This document shows positions 7,793 to 15,793 of a stretch of DNA of 25,446 nt, in pieces. Below the pieces are notes generated by a model. That model was not told the origin of the DNA. It searched no databases and saw nothing but the letters and a program-made list of their open reading frames with translations. Source of the DNA: Bacillota bacterium (GTDB taxonomy: Bacteria; Bacillota; Clostridia; Christensenellales; CAG-138); the NCBI GenBank assembly GCA_023426265.1, contig JAFABA010000224.1:1-25446 (forward strand), given 5' to 3'. How positions within the stretch are numbered: the stretch's first letter is position 1; each line of letters opens with the position of its first letter. A program made the translations under genes and the position numbers.

Positions 7793-9313
7793 ATGGGCAC
7801 GGAAATCGTAGTGGACATCAACCCCTACCAGACGCGCGTCGTGCTGCTTGAAAACGGGCAGCCCAGCGAAATTTTCATCGAGCGCCGCGGCCATGAACGC
7901 CTCGTCGGCAACATCTACAACGGCAAGGTGCAAAACGTGCTGCCGGGCATGCAGGCCGCGTTTGTGGACATCGGCCTGGAGCGCAACGCGTTTTTGTACG
8001 CGGGCGATATCCAGATCGACCGGTCGGATTTTCAGTTTGGGGACAACGGGCAGGAAATGCGCCTGCCGCCCGTCAACATACAGGATATCGTAAAGCCCGG
8101 GCAGGAGATCATGGTGCAGGTGCTAAAAGAGCCCGTGGGCACCAAGGGCGCACGGGTCACCACGCACATCACTCTGCCGGGAAGAACGCTTGTCTTGATG
8201 CCCACCGTCAACTATGTGGGCGTTTCCCGCCGCATTGGGGATGAAGCCGAGCGCACACGTTTAAGGGGCATACTGGATCAGATCAAGCCGCCGGAAATGG
8301 GCGTGATCGTCCGTACGGCGGCGGTGGGGAAGAGCACGCCGGAATTCCAGGCGGATATCCACTTTTTGGAGCGCCTCTGGGAGCGCATCCTCAAAAAGAA
8401 CCAGCTGGTTTCGGCCCCGCGCCTTCTGCATGCGGAGGAACCGCTGGTGTTCCGCACCATACGCGACCTGTTTACGCCCAATATCGAACGCCTGACCATC
8501 AACGATCCGGAGTTTTACGAGCGCATCCAGATCATCGCCAACATCATATCCCCGCAATTAAAGGACCGGGTGGTGCTGTACCAGGGTGAAGAGGAGCTCT
8601 TTGACCGCTACGACCTGGAGCACAAGATCGAAAAAGCGCTTGCGCGCAAGGTATGGCTGGCGAACGGCGGCTACATCGTGATCGACCAGACCGAGGCGCT
8701 CACCAGTATCGACGTCAACACCGGCCGGTTTGTGGGCACGGACAATCTGCAGGAGACCATCACCCAGGCAAACTGCGAGGCCGCAAAGGAAATCGCCCGG
8801 CAGCTAAAGCTTCGGGATATCAGCGGCATTATCATTGTCGATTTTATCGATATGGAGGATATCGCGGATAAGGAACGGGTGCTCGATACCTTAAAGACGG
8901 AGCTCAAAAAGGACCGGACAAAGTCCAACGTGCTGGGCATTACCCAGCTTGGGCTTGTGGAAATGACGCGCAAGAAAATGCGCCACAACCTGAGCAACAC
9001 CCTGCAAATGCCCTGCCCGTACTGCCACGGGGACGGCAGGGTGCTTTCGCCCGAGACGGTGGTGTTAAAGGTGCGTAAGGCTCTCATCAACTCCATCCGC
9101 AACGAGTCCATGGCCAATTATCTGGTGGAAGTGCACCCGGACGTGGCCGAACTCATCGAGGACAATTCCAGCGCCCAATCGCCGATATTGCCTACCGCCG
9201 CGGGGCGCAACATCTATGTCAAGGCGGTACCGGCTATGCATGTGGAGGAGTTCCGCATTTCGCCGCTTCCCAAGGTGCCGGACCAATTGGACGGCGTAAG
9301 GAAATATCAATAG
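7793..9313 (+). CDS. rng: Ribonuclease G (RNase E/G family)
   Basis: A 506-residue RNase E/G-family endoribonuclease that cuts single-stranded AU-rich RNA and takes part in rRNA maturation and mRNA turnover. Visible parts are an S1 RNA-binding domain near the N terminus (about 35-125; VGNIYNGKVQNVLPGMQAAFVDIG), the catalytic DNase I-like domain with the two magnesium-binding aspartates Asp307 (TSIDVNTGRFVG) and Asp350 (IIIVDFIDM), and the zinc-link CPYC (408-411) that joins protomers. Size matches E. coli RNase G; there is no long RNase E-type degradosome scaffold tail. It closes the three-gene operon begun at 5312. In many Clostridia rplU-rpmA follow, but not here. A hairpin about 30 bases downstream probably ends the transcript. 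Confidence 0.95.
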   Translation: MGTEIVVDINPYQTRVVLLENGQPSEIFIERRGHERLVGNIYNGKVQNVLPGMQAAFVDIGLERNAFLYAGDIQIDRSDFQFGDNGQEMRLPPVNIQDIVKPGQEIMVQVLKEPVGTKGARVTTHITLPGRTLVLMPTVNYVGVSRRIGDEAERTRLRGILDQIKPPEMGVIVRTAAVGKSTPEFQADIHFLERLWERILKKNQLVSAPRLLHAEEPLVFRTIRDLFTPNIERLTINDPEFYERIQIIANIISPQLKDRVVLYQGEEELFDRYDLEHKIEKALARKVWLANGGYIVIDQTEALTSIDVNTGRFVGTDNLQETITQANCEAAKEIARQLKLRDISGIIIVDFIDMEDIADKERVLDTLKTELKKDRTKSNVLGITQLGLVEMTRKKMRHNLSNTLQMPCPYCHGDGRVLSPETVVLKVRKALINSIRNESMANYLVEVHPDVAELIEDNSSAQSPILPTAAGRNIYVKAVPAMHVEEFRISPLPKVPDQLDGVRKYQ

Positions 9314-9341
9314 ATAATGATGCTTTTTTCTTTCCATATTG

Positions 9342-9372
9342 ATGCGCAGAAGCCCGGCTTTTGCGCATTTTG
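9342..9372 (+). terminator. Hairpin terminator after rng
   Basis: A 12-bp stem (9342-9353 with 9357-9368, one G·U pair) closes a CCG loop and is followed by a short T-rich tract. The T-run is weak, but the position just past rng and just before the next promoter fits a terminator. Confidence 0.65.
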
Positions 9373-9375
9373 TGG

Positions 9376-9403
9376 TTGCTTTAGCGCTGTGACGTGCTAA
9401 AAT
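9376..9403 (+). promoter_or_regulatory. Candidate sigma-A promoter for the FAH-yerC-rqcH operon
   Basis: TTGCTT (9376-9381), 16-bp spacer, TAAAAT (9398-9403) preceded by TGC, an extended -10. It falls between the rng terminator and the start at 9444. Confidence 0.55.
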
Positions 9404-9443
9404 AAAACATAGGATCGCCAGATAGCGCTCCATGGGAGGATTT

Positions 9444-10202
9444 ATGAAGCTTTGCAGAGCCAGCGTGGAAAACGAAGTTTTCTATGGTTTGATCGAAAAC
9501 GGGACGGTACGCCGCTTGTTCGGCACGCCCTTTGAGGAAGTTTTACCGGATGGCCGGGTATACGCGCTGAACGAGGTGTATTTGCTTGCACCCGTACAGC
9601 CTTCCAAGGTGGTCTGCATCGGCAAAAACTATTATGCCCATGCCATGGAGATGCAGAGCACACCCCCCGAACAGCCGCTGCTGTTCTTAAAACCTTCCAC
9701 TGCGGTCATCGGCCCGGAGGATGTCATCCTCTACCCGCCGGACAGCGTGCGGGTGGATTATGAGGCGGAACTGGGCATCGTCATTTCCCGCCGCTGCAAG
9801 GATGTGCCCTCGGAGCGCTTTTCGGACGTGGTGCTGGGCTATACCTGCGTCAACGACGTCACGGCGCGGGATTTGCAGGCAAAGGACGGGCAATGGACGC
9901 GCGCGAAAGGCTACGATACGTTCTGCCCCATCGGCCCCTGGATCGAAACCGAGCTGGACCCGTTTTCCGTTCATGTGGAATCCCGCCTGAACGGGAAGGT
10001 GTGCCAGAGCGAAAGCACCTCTATCATGATGCACGACGTCGCGAAGCTGGTGGCCTATATTTCGCGCGTCATGACGCTGCTGCCCGGCGACGTCATCGCG
10101 ACGGGTACGCCTGCGGGCATCGGCCCCATGCAAATAGGGGACATGGTGGAAGTGGAAGTGGAAGGCATTGGCGTACTGCGTAACCACGTGCATCATCAGT
10201 AG
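9444..10202 (+). CDS. Fumarylacetoacetate hydrolase (FAH)-family protein
   Basis: A 252-residue member of the FAH superfamily, divalent-metal enzymes that include acylpyruvate hydrolases, oxaloacetate decarboxylases and 2-hydroxyhepta-2,4-diene-1,7-dioate isomerases. The hallmark metal ligands are present: Glu107 and Glu109 in DYEAELGIV and Asp138 in GYTCVNDVTARDLQ. KVVCIGKNYYAHAMEM, LFLKPSTAVIG and DVIATGTPAGIGP are further family blocks. The exact substrate cannot be read from sequence; many such proteins are probably housekeeping oxaloacetate or acylpyruvate hydrolases. ATG 9444 was preferred over the in-frame ATG 9432, because GGGAGGA lies between them. It is followed by yerC (25 bases) and rqcH, an apparent operon without an obvious common pathway. 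Confidence 0.9.
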   Translation: MKLCRASVENEVFYGLIENGTVRRLFGTPFEEVLPDGRVYALNEVYLLAPVQPSKVVCIGKNYYAHAMEMQSTPPEQPLLFLKPSTAVIGPEDVILYPPDSVRVDYEAELGIVISRRCKDVPSERFSDVVLGYTCVNDVTARDLQAKDGQWTRAKGYDTFCPIGPWIETELDPFSVHVESRLNGKVCQSESTSIMMHDVAKLVAYISRVMTLLPGDVIATGTPAGIGPMQIGDMVEVEVEGIGVLRNHVHHQ

Positions 10203-10227
10203 TCCATAATATCAGCAGGAGGGCCGT

Positions 10228-10548
10228 ATGGAGTATTCATCAAAGCTCAAAAGCAATGAGGTCGACTCGCTCTTTGAAGTGGTGCTCATGCTTCAGGATG
10301 AGGAAGAGTGCTACCGTTTTTTTGAGGACATCTGCACCATATCCGAAATCCAGGCGATCGCCCAGCGCCTGGAGGTGGCGAAGCTATTGAAAAGCGGCAT
10401 CACCTACCAGGAAATCGCCCAGCGGCTTGGCGCTTCCACCGCCACAATCAGCCGCGTGAACCGCTCGCTTACGTATGGCTCGGGCGGGTACCAACTGCTG
10501 CTCGAACGCCTGAACAAACGGGCAGCCGGGAATAAGCTTGGAGGATAA
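10228..10548 (+). CDS. YerC/YecD-family TrpR-like DNA-binding protein
   Basis: A 106-residue, single-domain helix-turn-helix protein of the YerC/YecD family, related to the tryptophan repressor TrpR. The recognition unit is ITYQEIAQRLGASTATISRVNRSLTYGSGGY (about residues 57-87), nearly invariant across Bacillota, and the N-terminal helices (VVLMLQDEEECYRFFEDICT) form the TrpR-like dimer core. The regulated genes are unknown; the TrpR resemblance does not by itself imply tryptophan sensing. GGAGGG eight bases before ATG 10228 is a good ribosome-binding site. It is likely co-transcribed with the FAH-family gene and with rqcH, whose start is two bases after its stop. Confidence 0.9.
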   Translation: MEYSSKLKSNEVDSLFEVVLMLQDEEECYRFFEDICTISEIQAIAQRLEVAKLLKSGITYQEIAQRLGASTATISRVNRSLTYGSGGYQLLLERLNKRAAGNKLGG

Positions 10549-10550
10549 GA

Positions 10551-12299
10551 ATGGACGGTCTTTCCCTTTTGGCCGTAAAACAGGAACTAAACCGGCTGAT
10601 TGGCGGCAAAGTGGATAAAATCCAGCAGCCGGAACGCGATACCATTATACTCACCATACGGGCGGGGGGCAGCAACGAGCGGCTGCTCCTTTGTGCGCAC
10701 CCGGAAAACGGGCGGGTGCAGCTAACGGAGCTAAGCTACATAAATCCGCCCGAACCGCCGTCGTTCTGCATGCTGCTGAGAAAGCGGCTGACCGGCGGGC
10801 GGCTGTTATCCATTGAGCAGCCCCATCTTGACCGCGTGCTGATATTCTCATTCGAGGCGCGGGACGAGCTGGGGGATACCGTAACCCTGCAGCTGGTTGT
10901 GGAGCTGATGGGAAAGTATTCAAATATCTGCTTCTTGAATCAGAACGCGCAGATACTGGACTGCGTCCGCCACGTGAGCGCAGGCATGTCCAGCGTCCGC
11001 ATCCTGCTGCCCGGCGTCATCTATACGCCCCCTCCGGCGCAGGACAAGCTGAATCCGCTTGAGGCTGCAGAAGAAGATTTTATTGATTCGCTTTCTGCCC
11101 GCGGCAGCGCGCATAAGCTGCTTTCCGCCCGCTTTTCCGGGCTTTCGCCGGATTGCGCGCGCCAGATGACGGCCAGATGGTCCGGGGAAAATGAACTGCA
11201 TGTGGAAACCCTTTCGGAAACCGACCGTAGGTCGTTTGCGCGGTTTCTATACCGGTTGTATCAGTCGTTTGCGGCGGGGGAGTTCCGCCCCGTGCTTGTG
11301 TACAACGAATACAGGGACCCGGTGGCGTTTTACGCGTTCGAACCTTCCTATGCGGAGGATAAACTCGCGTCGTTTCCGACGATGGGCGCGGCTTTGGACA
11401 GCTATTACGCGCAGCGGGATCTATTGGAGCGGTTCCGCCGCCGCAGCGCGTCCCTGCAGCGGACGCTTCAGAACCATCTGGAGCGCAATTACAAAAAGCA
11501 AGCGGTGTTTGAAACCGCGCTCAACCAGAACGAGGACCTGGAGGCGCTTCGCCTGAACGGGGAACTGCTGCTTGCCCATGCGCACCAACTAAAGCGCGGC
11601 ATGCAAAATGCGAAGCTCGTCAACTATTATCTGGACCCGCCGCAAGAGACTGTGGTGGAACTGGACGAAAAGCTTTCCCCGCAGGAGAATGCGCAGCGGT
11701 ATTTCAAGCGCTACCAAAAAGGCAAGGCGGCAAAAGCATTGGCGGCCGAGCAGCTCCAAAAAACGCAGGAGGAAACCGCATATCTGGAAGGCCAGCTTGA
11801 TAACCTCAATAAATGCGTGACCGATGTGGAACTGATCGAGATCAGGGAAGAGCTGGTGCGCGAAGGGTATATCAGGCCCGAAAACAGCCGGTTGAAAACG
11901 CCCAAATATGCGCCGTCCAAGCCCATGCGCGCACTTTCCTCCGACGGAATTGAGATATTCATTGGCCGCAACAACCAGCAAAACGACGCGCTGACGCTGC
12001 AGTTTGCCCGCGGGGAGGACTTGTGGCTGCATACCAAGAATATCCCCGGCTCGCATGTCATCGTAAGGAGCGAAGGGGAAGTGCCCGAAGCCACACTCAA
12101 AGAGGCCGCCATGCTTGCGGCATATTACAGCAAGGCGCGCGCTTCGGCTTCGGTTCCGGTGGATTACTGCCCGCGGAAGTATGTAAAAAAGCCCGCGGGC
12201 GCAAAGCCCGGCATGGTGATCTACACCACCAATCGCACGCTGTATGTTACGCCGGACGAAGCGGCTATAAAAAAACTGGAACAAAATTCAAATTCCTGA
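10551..12299 (+). CDS. rqcH: RqcH, NFACT-family ribosome quality control factor
   Basis: A 582-residue NFACT protein (formerly called fibronectin-binding protein FbpA). RqcH binds stalled 50S subunits carrying peptidyl-tRNA and recruits alanyl-tRNA to add poly-alanine degradation tails. Order of parts: NFACT-N (1 to about 200) with the essential Asp-Arg pair at 94-95 (HLDRVLIF) and VELMGKYSN; an HhH region; a long coiled coil (about 290-430); and the C-terminal NFACT-R/DUF814 domain (about 455-570; LWLHTKNIPGSHVIVRS and YCPRKYVKKPAGAKPGMV). It starts two bases after yerC, with the Shine-Dalgarno GGAGG inside the yerC 3' end. It is full length. The transcript probably ends at the hairpin starting 64 bases downstream. 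Confidence 0.95.
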   Translation: MDGLSLLAVKQELNRLIGGKVDKIQQPERDTIILTIRAGGSNERLLLCAHPENGRVQLTELSYINPPEPPSFCMLLRKRLTGGRLLSIEQPHLDRVLIFSFEARDELGDTVTLQLVVELMGKYSNICFLNQNAQILDCVRHVSAGMSSVRILLPGVIYTPPPAQDKLNPLEAAEEDFIDSLSARGSAHKLLSARFSGLSPDCARQMTARWSGENELHVETLSETDRRSFARFLYRLYQSFAAGEFRPVLVYNEYRDPVAFYAFEPSYAEDKLASFPTMGAALDSYYAQRDLLERFRRRSASLQRTLQNHLERNYKKQAVFETALNQNEDLEALRLNGELLLAHAHQLKRGMQNAKLVNYYLDPPQETVVELDEKLSPQENAQRYFKRYQKGKAAKALAAEQLQKTQEETAYLEGQLDNLNKCVTDVELIEIREELVREGYIRPENSRLKTPKYAPSKPMRALSSDGIEIFIGRNNQQNDALTLQFARGEDLWLHTKNIPGSHVIVRSEGEVPEATLKEAAMLAAYYSKARASASVPVDYCPRKYVKKPAGAKPGMVIYTTNRTLYVTPDEAAIKKLEQNSNS

Positions 12300-12362
12300 C
12301 ACCCTGCCGCAACATGGTGCTATACTATGGACTAAGCGGCGTTATTTGCATGAAACGGGATA

Positions 12363-12400
12363 AGGCGGCTTGCTTTTAAGCGGAGCGCCTTTCTTTTTTT
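12363..12400 (+). terminator. Terminator of rqcH, lying inside the 3' end of ylbJ
   Basis: AAGGCG (12363-12368) pairs with CGCCTT (12386-12391), with an inner GCTT/AAGC stem and a small bulge. TTTCTTTTTTT follows on the plus strand. It terminates rqcH transcription; its right half is also the last codons of the convergent ylbJ gene. Confidence 0.7.
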
Positions 12401-13488
12401 CCGAACAGCAGCGCCAGCAAAAGCGCTGTGGAGACGCCCAGCGCGCAGGAAAACAGCAGCGCAAGCCCCGTAAACGCGTTGACCATATAATAGGGCGGTA
12501 CGGAAGGCGCAAGCGTTTCCGCCGCGGCGGGGAAAAGGGAGAGGATGGCGTAGGCGATAAGGCCCGAAACCACGCCATGCAGAAGTCTATAAAAAAGATA
12601 CTGAAGCGGCTTACGGAGCGGAACGAACGCCATGGCCTGCACCATGACGCTCAGCCCCCCAAAGCCTGTCAGAAACGAGCAAAGCGGTACGGAATATAAT
12701 AGGGGCAGCCCGGCTTTTGCGATGCGGCTGCATCCGCCCGTCATTTCCATCAGGCCCAACAGAACTCCCTTAGCAGGGGAGTCGCCGGGTACTTTTGAAA
12801 ACAGGGCGTCGAGGGGCAGGCTCAAAACATCCAGCACCTTTAATTGGGTGAGCACCTCGGCAATCACCAGGAAGAATATGACGCTGCCGCCGACCTTGAG
12901 CGTATCCACCATGCCGTCGCCCACCGCGCGGGGCAACGCCTTATAAAAGGGATCCGGCGGCATAGGCTTTGCCCGCCCGGGCAGGGACGGGCGAACGGGC
13001 TTTACAAAACGGATCATAACGCCAAGCAGCAGCGCGCCGCCATAATAGGAGATCGCAAGCGTCCAGAATAGCCCGGTGTTTTGGAACATGCCGGCTGCCA
13101 TCGCGCCCATAATGAACATGGGGCTGCACAGCGTGCATACGGTGCCCAGCCGTTCCGCCTCCTCATCTGAAATGGCTCCGGAAGAGAGCAGCATGCCGCT
13201 TAAACGCGGGCCGGAGGGGTACCCGGAAATGCCGCCCAACAGGATAATGGGGAAGACATAGTGCGAAGTCCGCAGCCTTTTTGAAAGCGGGTAGAAGAGA
13301 TTGGCAAGCAACTGCATGGCCCCGATCCGCTCAATGAGGGTAGCGCTTGCAAAGAATGGAAATAATGTAGGCAGCAGGATATCCCACCACAGCTGTAATC
13401 CCTCTTGTGCGGCTGCCATGGCGGGGCGGGAGAATATAACGAGCAGGATGCAGAATACAAACGCTGCAAATGTGACGAAGCGTTTCAT
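12376..13488 (-). CDS. ylbJ: YlbJ-type sporulation integral membrane protein
   Basis: A 370-residue, very hydrophobic polytopic membrane protein with nucleoside-recognition (Gate) type segments, as in the YlbJ/SpoIIM-era sporulation family. Recognisable blocks are LWWDILLPTLFPFFASATLIERIG, IILLGGISGYPSGPRLSGML, VCTLCSPMFIMGAM and LGLMEMTGGCSRIA. In Bacillus subtilis ylbJ is a sigma-E gene needed for heat-resistant spores and lies beside ylbK and ylbM; here patatin-like and TmcAL genes also follow, which strengthens the call. Its biochemical activity is unknown, although transport across the spore membranes is plausible. The start has GGGAGG six bases upstream on the minus strand. It is transcribed divergently from the ylbK-like gene, leaving 53 bases for both promoters. 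Confidence 0.88.
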   Translation of the reverse strand: MKRFVTFAAFVFCILLVIFSRPAMAAAQEGLQLWWDILLPTLFPFFASATLIERIGAMQLLANLFYPLSKRLRTSHYVFPIILLGGISGYPSGPRLSGMLLSSGAISDEEAERLGTVCTLCSPMFIMGAMAAGMFQNTGLFWTLAISYYGGALLLGVMIRFVKPVRPSLPGRAKPMPPDPFYKALPRAVGDGMVDTLKVGGSVIFFLVIAEVLTQLKVLDVLSLPLDALFSKVPGDSPAKGVLLGLMEMTGGCSRIAKAGLPLLYSVPLCSFLTGFGGLSVMVQAMAFVPLRKPLQYLFYRLLHGVVSGLIAYAILSLFPAAAETLAPSVPPYYMVNAFTGLALLFSCALGVSTALLLALLFGKKERRSA

Positions 13489-13541
13489 TGTTACCTCCCG
13501 CGAGTAAGGCTTTTTATCCTTATGAAGGAAGGAGCGTATGC

Positions 13542-14375
13542 ATGACGAAAAAGGTAGGGCTGGCGCTCGGCTCCGGCAGCGTCAAAGGAGTCGCGCATAT
13601 CGGCGTCATACAGGCGTTGGAAGAGAATGGGGTGCCCATCGATCTGGTGGCGGGCTCAAGCGCGGGCGCGATCGTGGGATCGATCTATTCCGTAGGGACG
13701 GACCTTTCGCTTTTGGGCAGATATTTTGAAGCCATCAACAGCCGCGATTTTATGGATATGACGGTCCCGCGCAACGGAAAAGGCGGCGTTGTCAAAGGCA
13801 ACCGCATGCAGGAAATGGTGCGGATATTCACACATGACAAGACGTTTTTAGAGACGCGTATTCCGTTTATCTGTATGGCGGTGGATGTGGAGACGGGCGA
13901 TCTAATTGCATTTCAGAACACGGATAAGAAGCTGCACGAATGCGTGCGCGCAAGCATGTCCATTCCCGGTATATTCACTCCTGTGCGGATGGATGGAAGG
14001 TTACTTGTGGACGGCGGCGTACTGGAGCGCGTCCCCTGCATCCCCTTACGGGAAGCGGGCGCGGATGTGGTGATCGGCGTGGACGTCGGGTACCGGGGCG
14101 GGGTGAAACGAATCGAAACGCCCACCGCGCGCGCACTGGCGGACCGCTCCCTCGATATTATGATGTGGCATATCACGCGCATTCGCCAGGAAGCGGCGGA
14201 TGTTATGCTTTGCCCCCACGTGTTGGATTTGATGAAGTGGTTCTCCAACAAGAATACGCGCGAAGGCATAGAAGAAGGGCGGCGCGTGGCGGAAGAAGCC
14301 ATGCCGCGCATATTTGAACTGCTGGAACAAAACGAAATCCCATTGAAGCCCCAAAAGCGCAGAGCGTTTATATGA
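13542..14375 (+). CDS. Patatin-like phospholipase (YlbK/RssA type)
   Basis: A 277-residue patatin-like hydrolase. The oxyanion-hole glycine loop is LGSGSVKG (9-16), the nucleophile elbow is GSSAG (38-42) with Ser40, and the dyad aspartate is Asp157 in VDGG. Patatin-like proteins hydrolyse acyl groups from lipids; the bacterial YlbK/RssA branch has no settled substrate. There is no signal peptide, so it should act in the cytoplasm or at the membrane face. ATG 13542 was preferred over the upstream frame from 13488 because GAAGGAAGGAG precedes it and MTKKVGLALGSG is the usual N terminus. Placement between ylbJ and tmcAL matches ylbK in Bacillus. Its 3' end overlaps the convergent tmcAL gene by eight bases. 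Confidence 0.9.
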   Translation: MTKKVGLALGSGSVKGVAHIGVIQALEENGVPIDLVAGSSAGAIVGSIYSVGTDLSLLGRYFEAINSRDFMDMTVPRNGKGGVVKGNRMQEMVRIFTHDKTFLETRIPFICMAVDVETGDLIAFQNTDKKLHECVRASMSIPGIFTPVRMDGRLLVDGGVLERVPCIPLREAGADVVIGVDVGYRGGVKRIETPTARALADRSLDIMMWHITRIRQEAADVMLCPHVLDLMKWFSNKNTREGIEEGRRVAEEAMPRIFELLEQNEIPLKPQKRRAFI

Positions 14376-15573
14376 CGATGGGCGGAATGCAAAAATCCCG
14401 TTGCGGCGCTTCCTGCTTTGCAATTAGAGCGTATACGTCATGGGCGCGGATGTCGGCTTCCAATATTGCCTGCGTCGACGCGGTGAGGGTTGCGGTATCC
14501 GAACGCCGGACAAGCATCGGAAGCGTGCGCTTGCCGGCGATGGCGGAAACCAGGCTCCGGGCGGTGCGCCGAAAGCCCAACACCCTGAGATAGAGCGCGT
14601 CTTCCTCAAACGCGCTTTTCGCGAGCCGGCTCGTAACGCCCAGCATGGCGCAGATACAAATCCGCTTGCAGCGCGCGAGCGTATAGCGTTTGCTTTTGAG
14701 AAGCGTCAGGAGCTCAGCGGTTGTCTTTGCCTCCCGTGAGGCGCGGTATAATACATTTTCAAAGCCTTCCTGTACGTCAGGGAGGTTTTTCATGTCCTCG
14801 GCGCTCATCATGCGCAGCGCGTAGAGTATAAGGGAATCCGCATCCGGAAGCGTCACGCAGCGGTTATCACCCAGTTTGAAGTAGCCGCCCACATACATCG
14901 GCATGCCATCGTATGCGCTCCTGTTGCGGCTTACTAGCGCCTCGCGTATGGCGGTCGCGCTGGAAAACGCGCCGGAAAGCGCCGTATCGTTGTAACCCGC
15001 GCCCATGCGGTGAATGGCTATTGGCTCCGCCTGCGGGGCGTATTGCTGCAAAAAACGCACATACTCCATACCCAATATGCTGTTGGGGGTGGAAAGCGCC
15101 TTTAAAAGCGAGTTGGGCGCGCCGCAGGATTCCAAGGCGTCGTAGCGCGCGCGTGGGTAGGACTTGCCCAAAGCAAGCTGCTCCTTAAGCGCCTCGCGGA
15201 ACGCGGGAGGTTCGTTTTTGAGCGCTTCCGCGGCTTTTATCAGTTCCTCCGTATCCGGCGTTTCGCTGCCAAAGCACAGGCAATTAAGCACGCCGGTGCC
15301 CGCAAGCACCCGAACGCCGCCCGCAGCGAACCGTTCCGCGCTCGATACAGCGCATACTGCGGGGAGCTCCAACACAAGGTCCGCACCCGCAAGGAGCGCC
15401 CACTGCGCGCGGGTATACTTATCCGCGATGGCGGGTTCCCCGCGCTGCACATAATCGCCGCTCATCACCACGATGATATAATCGCACTTTGTAGCCTCGC
15501 GCGTTCGTTCCATGTGGTAGACATGTCCGTTGTGCAAAGGGTTATACTCTGCTATGATGCCTGCGACGCGCAT
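14368..15573 (-). CDS. tmcAL: TmcAL, tRNA(Met) cytidine acetate ligase (YlbM family)
   Basis: A 401-residue nucleotidyltransferase-like enzyme that uses acetate and ATP to acetylate the wobble cytidine (C34) of elongator tRNA-Met, which secures AUG/AUA discrimination. The ATP-binding HxGH motif is visible (HNGH, residues 14-17, in AEYNPLHNGHVYHM), followed by IIVVMSGDYVQRGEPAI and the LLAGADLVLELP block. Length fits the family. ATG 15573 was preferred to an in-frame GTG at 15591 because MRVAGIIAEYNP is the usual N terminus and AAAGGA precedes it. The neighbours are ylbK and ylbJ, as in Bacillus. The acetate-consuming enzyme sits next to the pta-ackA operon, transcribed divergently. An AT-rich stretch upstream probably holds its promoter, but no good pair of hexamers is seen. 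Confidence 0.93.
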   Translation of the reverse strand: MRVAGIIAEYNPLHNGHVYHMERTREATKCDYIIVVMSGDYVQRGEPAIADKYTRAQWALLAGADLVLELPAVCAVSSAERFAAGGVRVLAGTGVLNCLCFGSETPDTEELIKAAEALKNEPPAFREALKEQLALGKSYPRARYDALESCGAPNSLLKALSTPNSILGMEYVRFLQQYAPQAEPIAIHRMGAGYNDTALSGAFSSATAIREALVSRNRSAYDGMPMYVGGYFKLGDNRCVTLPDADSLILYALRMMSAEDMKNLPDVQEGFENVLYRASREAKTTAELLTLLKSKRYTLARCKRICICAMLGVTSRLAKSAFEEDALYLRVLGFRRTARSLVSAIAGKRTLPMLVRRSDTATLTASTQAILEADIRAHDVYALIAKQEAPQRDFCIPPIVI

Positions 15574-15668
15574 TCGGATAGTTCCTTTCACTTATTTTAT
15601 ATATTTTAACATATTCATTGTTTGCATATATCAAATTCATGCTTTTCGGTTGAAAAATTATTGTTTTT

Positions 15669-15700
15669 TTGTTCCGAACAAGCAAATAGTGTGATATAAT
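15669..15700 (+). promoter_or_regulatory. pta-ackA promoter with overlapping palindromic operator candidate
   Basis: TGATATAAT (15692-15700) is a perfect extended -10. A 17-bp spacer places the -35 at TTCCGA (15672-15677), a poor match, as is usual with extended -10 promoters. A perfect inverted repeat TTGTTC-C-GAACAA (15669-15681) covers that -35 region and could be a repressor site. The predicted leader is about 85-90 nt. Confidence 0.6.
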
Positions 15701-15793
15701 TTGCACGGCATGATCGTAACGGCGTTGCCCTTTTTTGCTGTTGCGCTGCGGGAATAAAACAAGCCAGGCTTATGGAAGGAGCAAAGGTAAACT

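Noticed and set aside
9432..9443. ATG 9432 as the FAH-family start
   Set aside because: The GGGAGGA Shine-Dalgarno lies downstream of it and directs ATG 9444.
15603..15634. Minus-strand tmcAL promoter TTGATA...TAAAAT
   Set aside because: The spacer is 20 bp, outside the normal range; the region is AT-rich, but the hexamers are not convincing.
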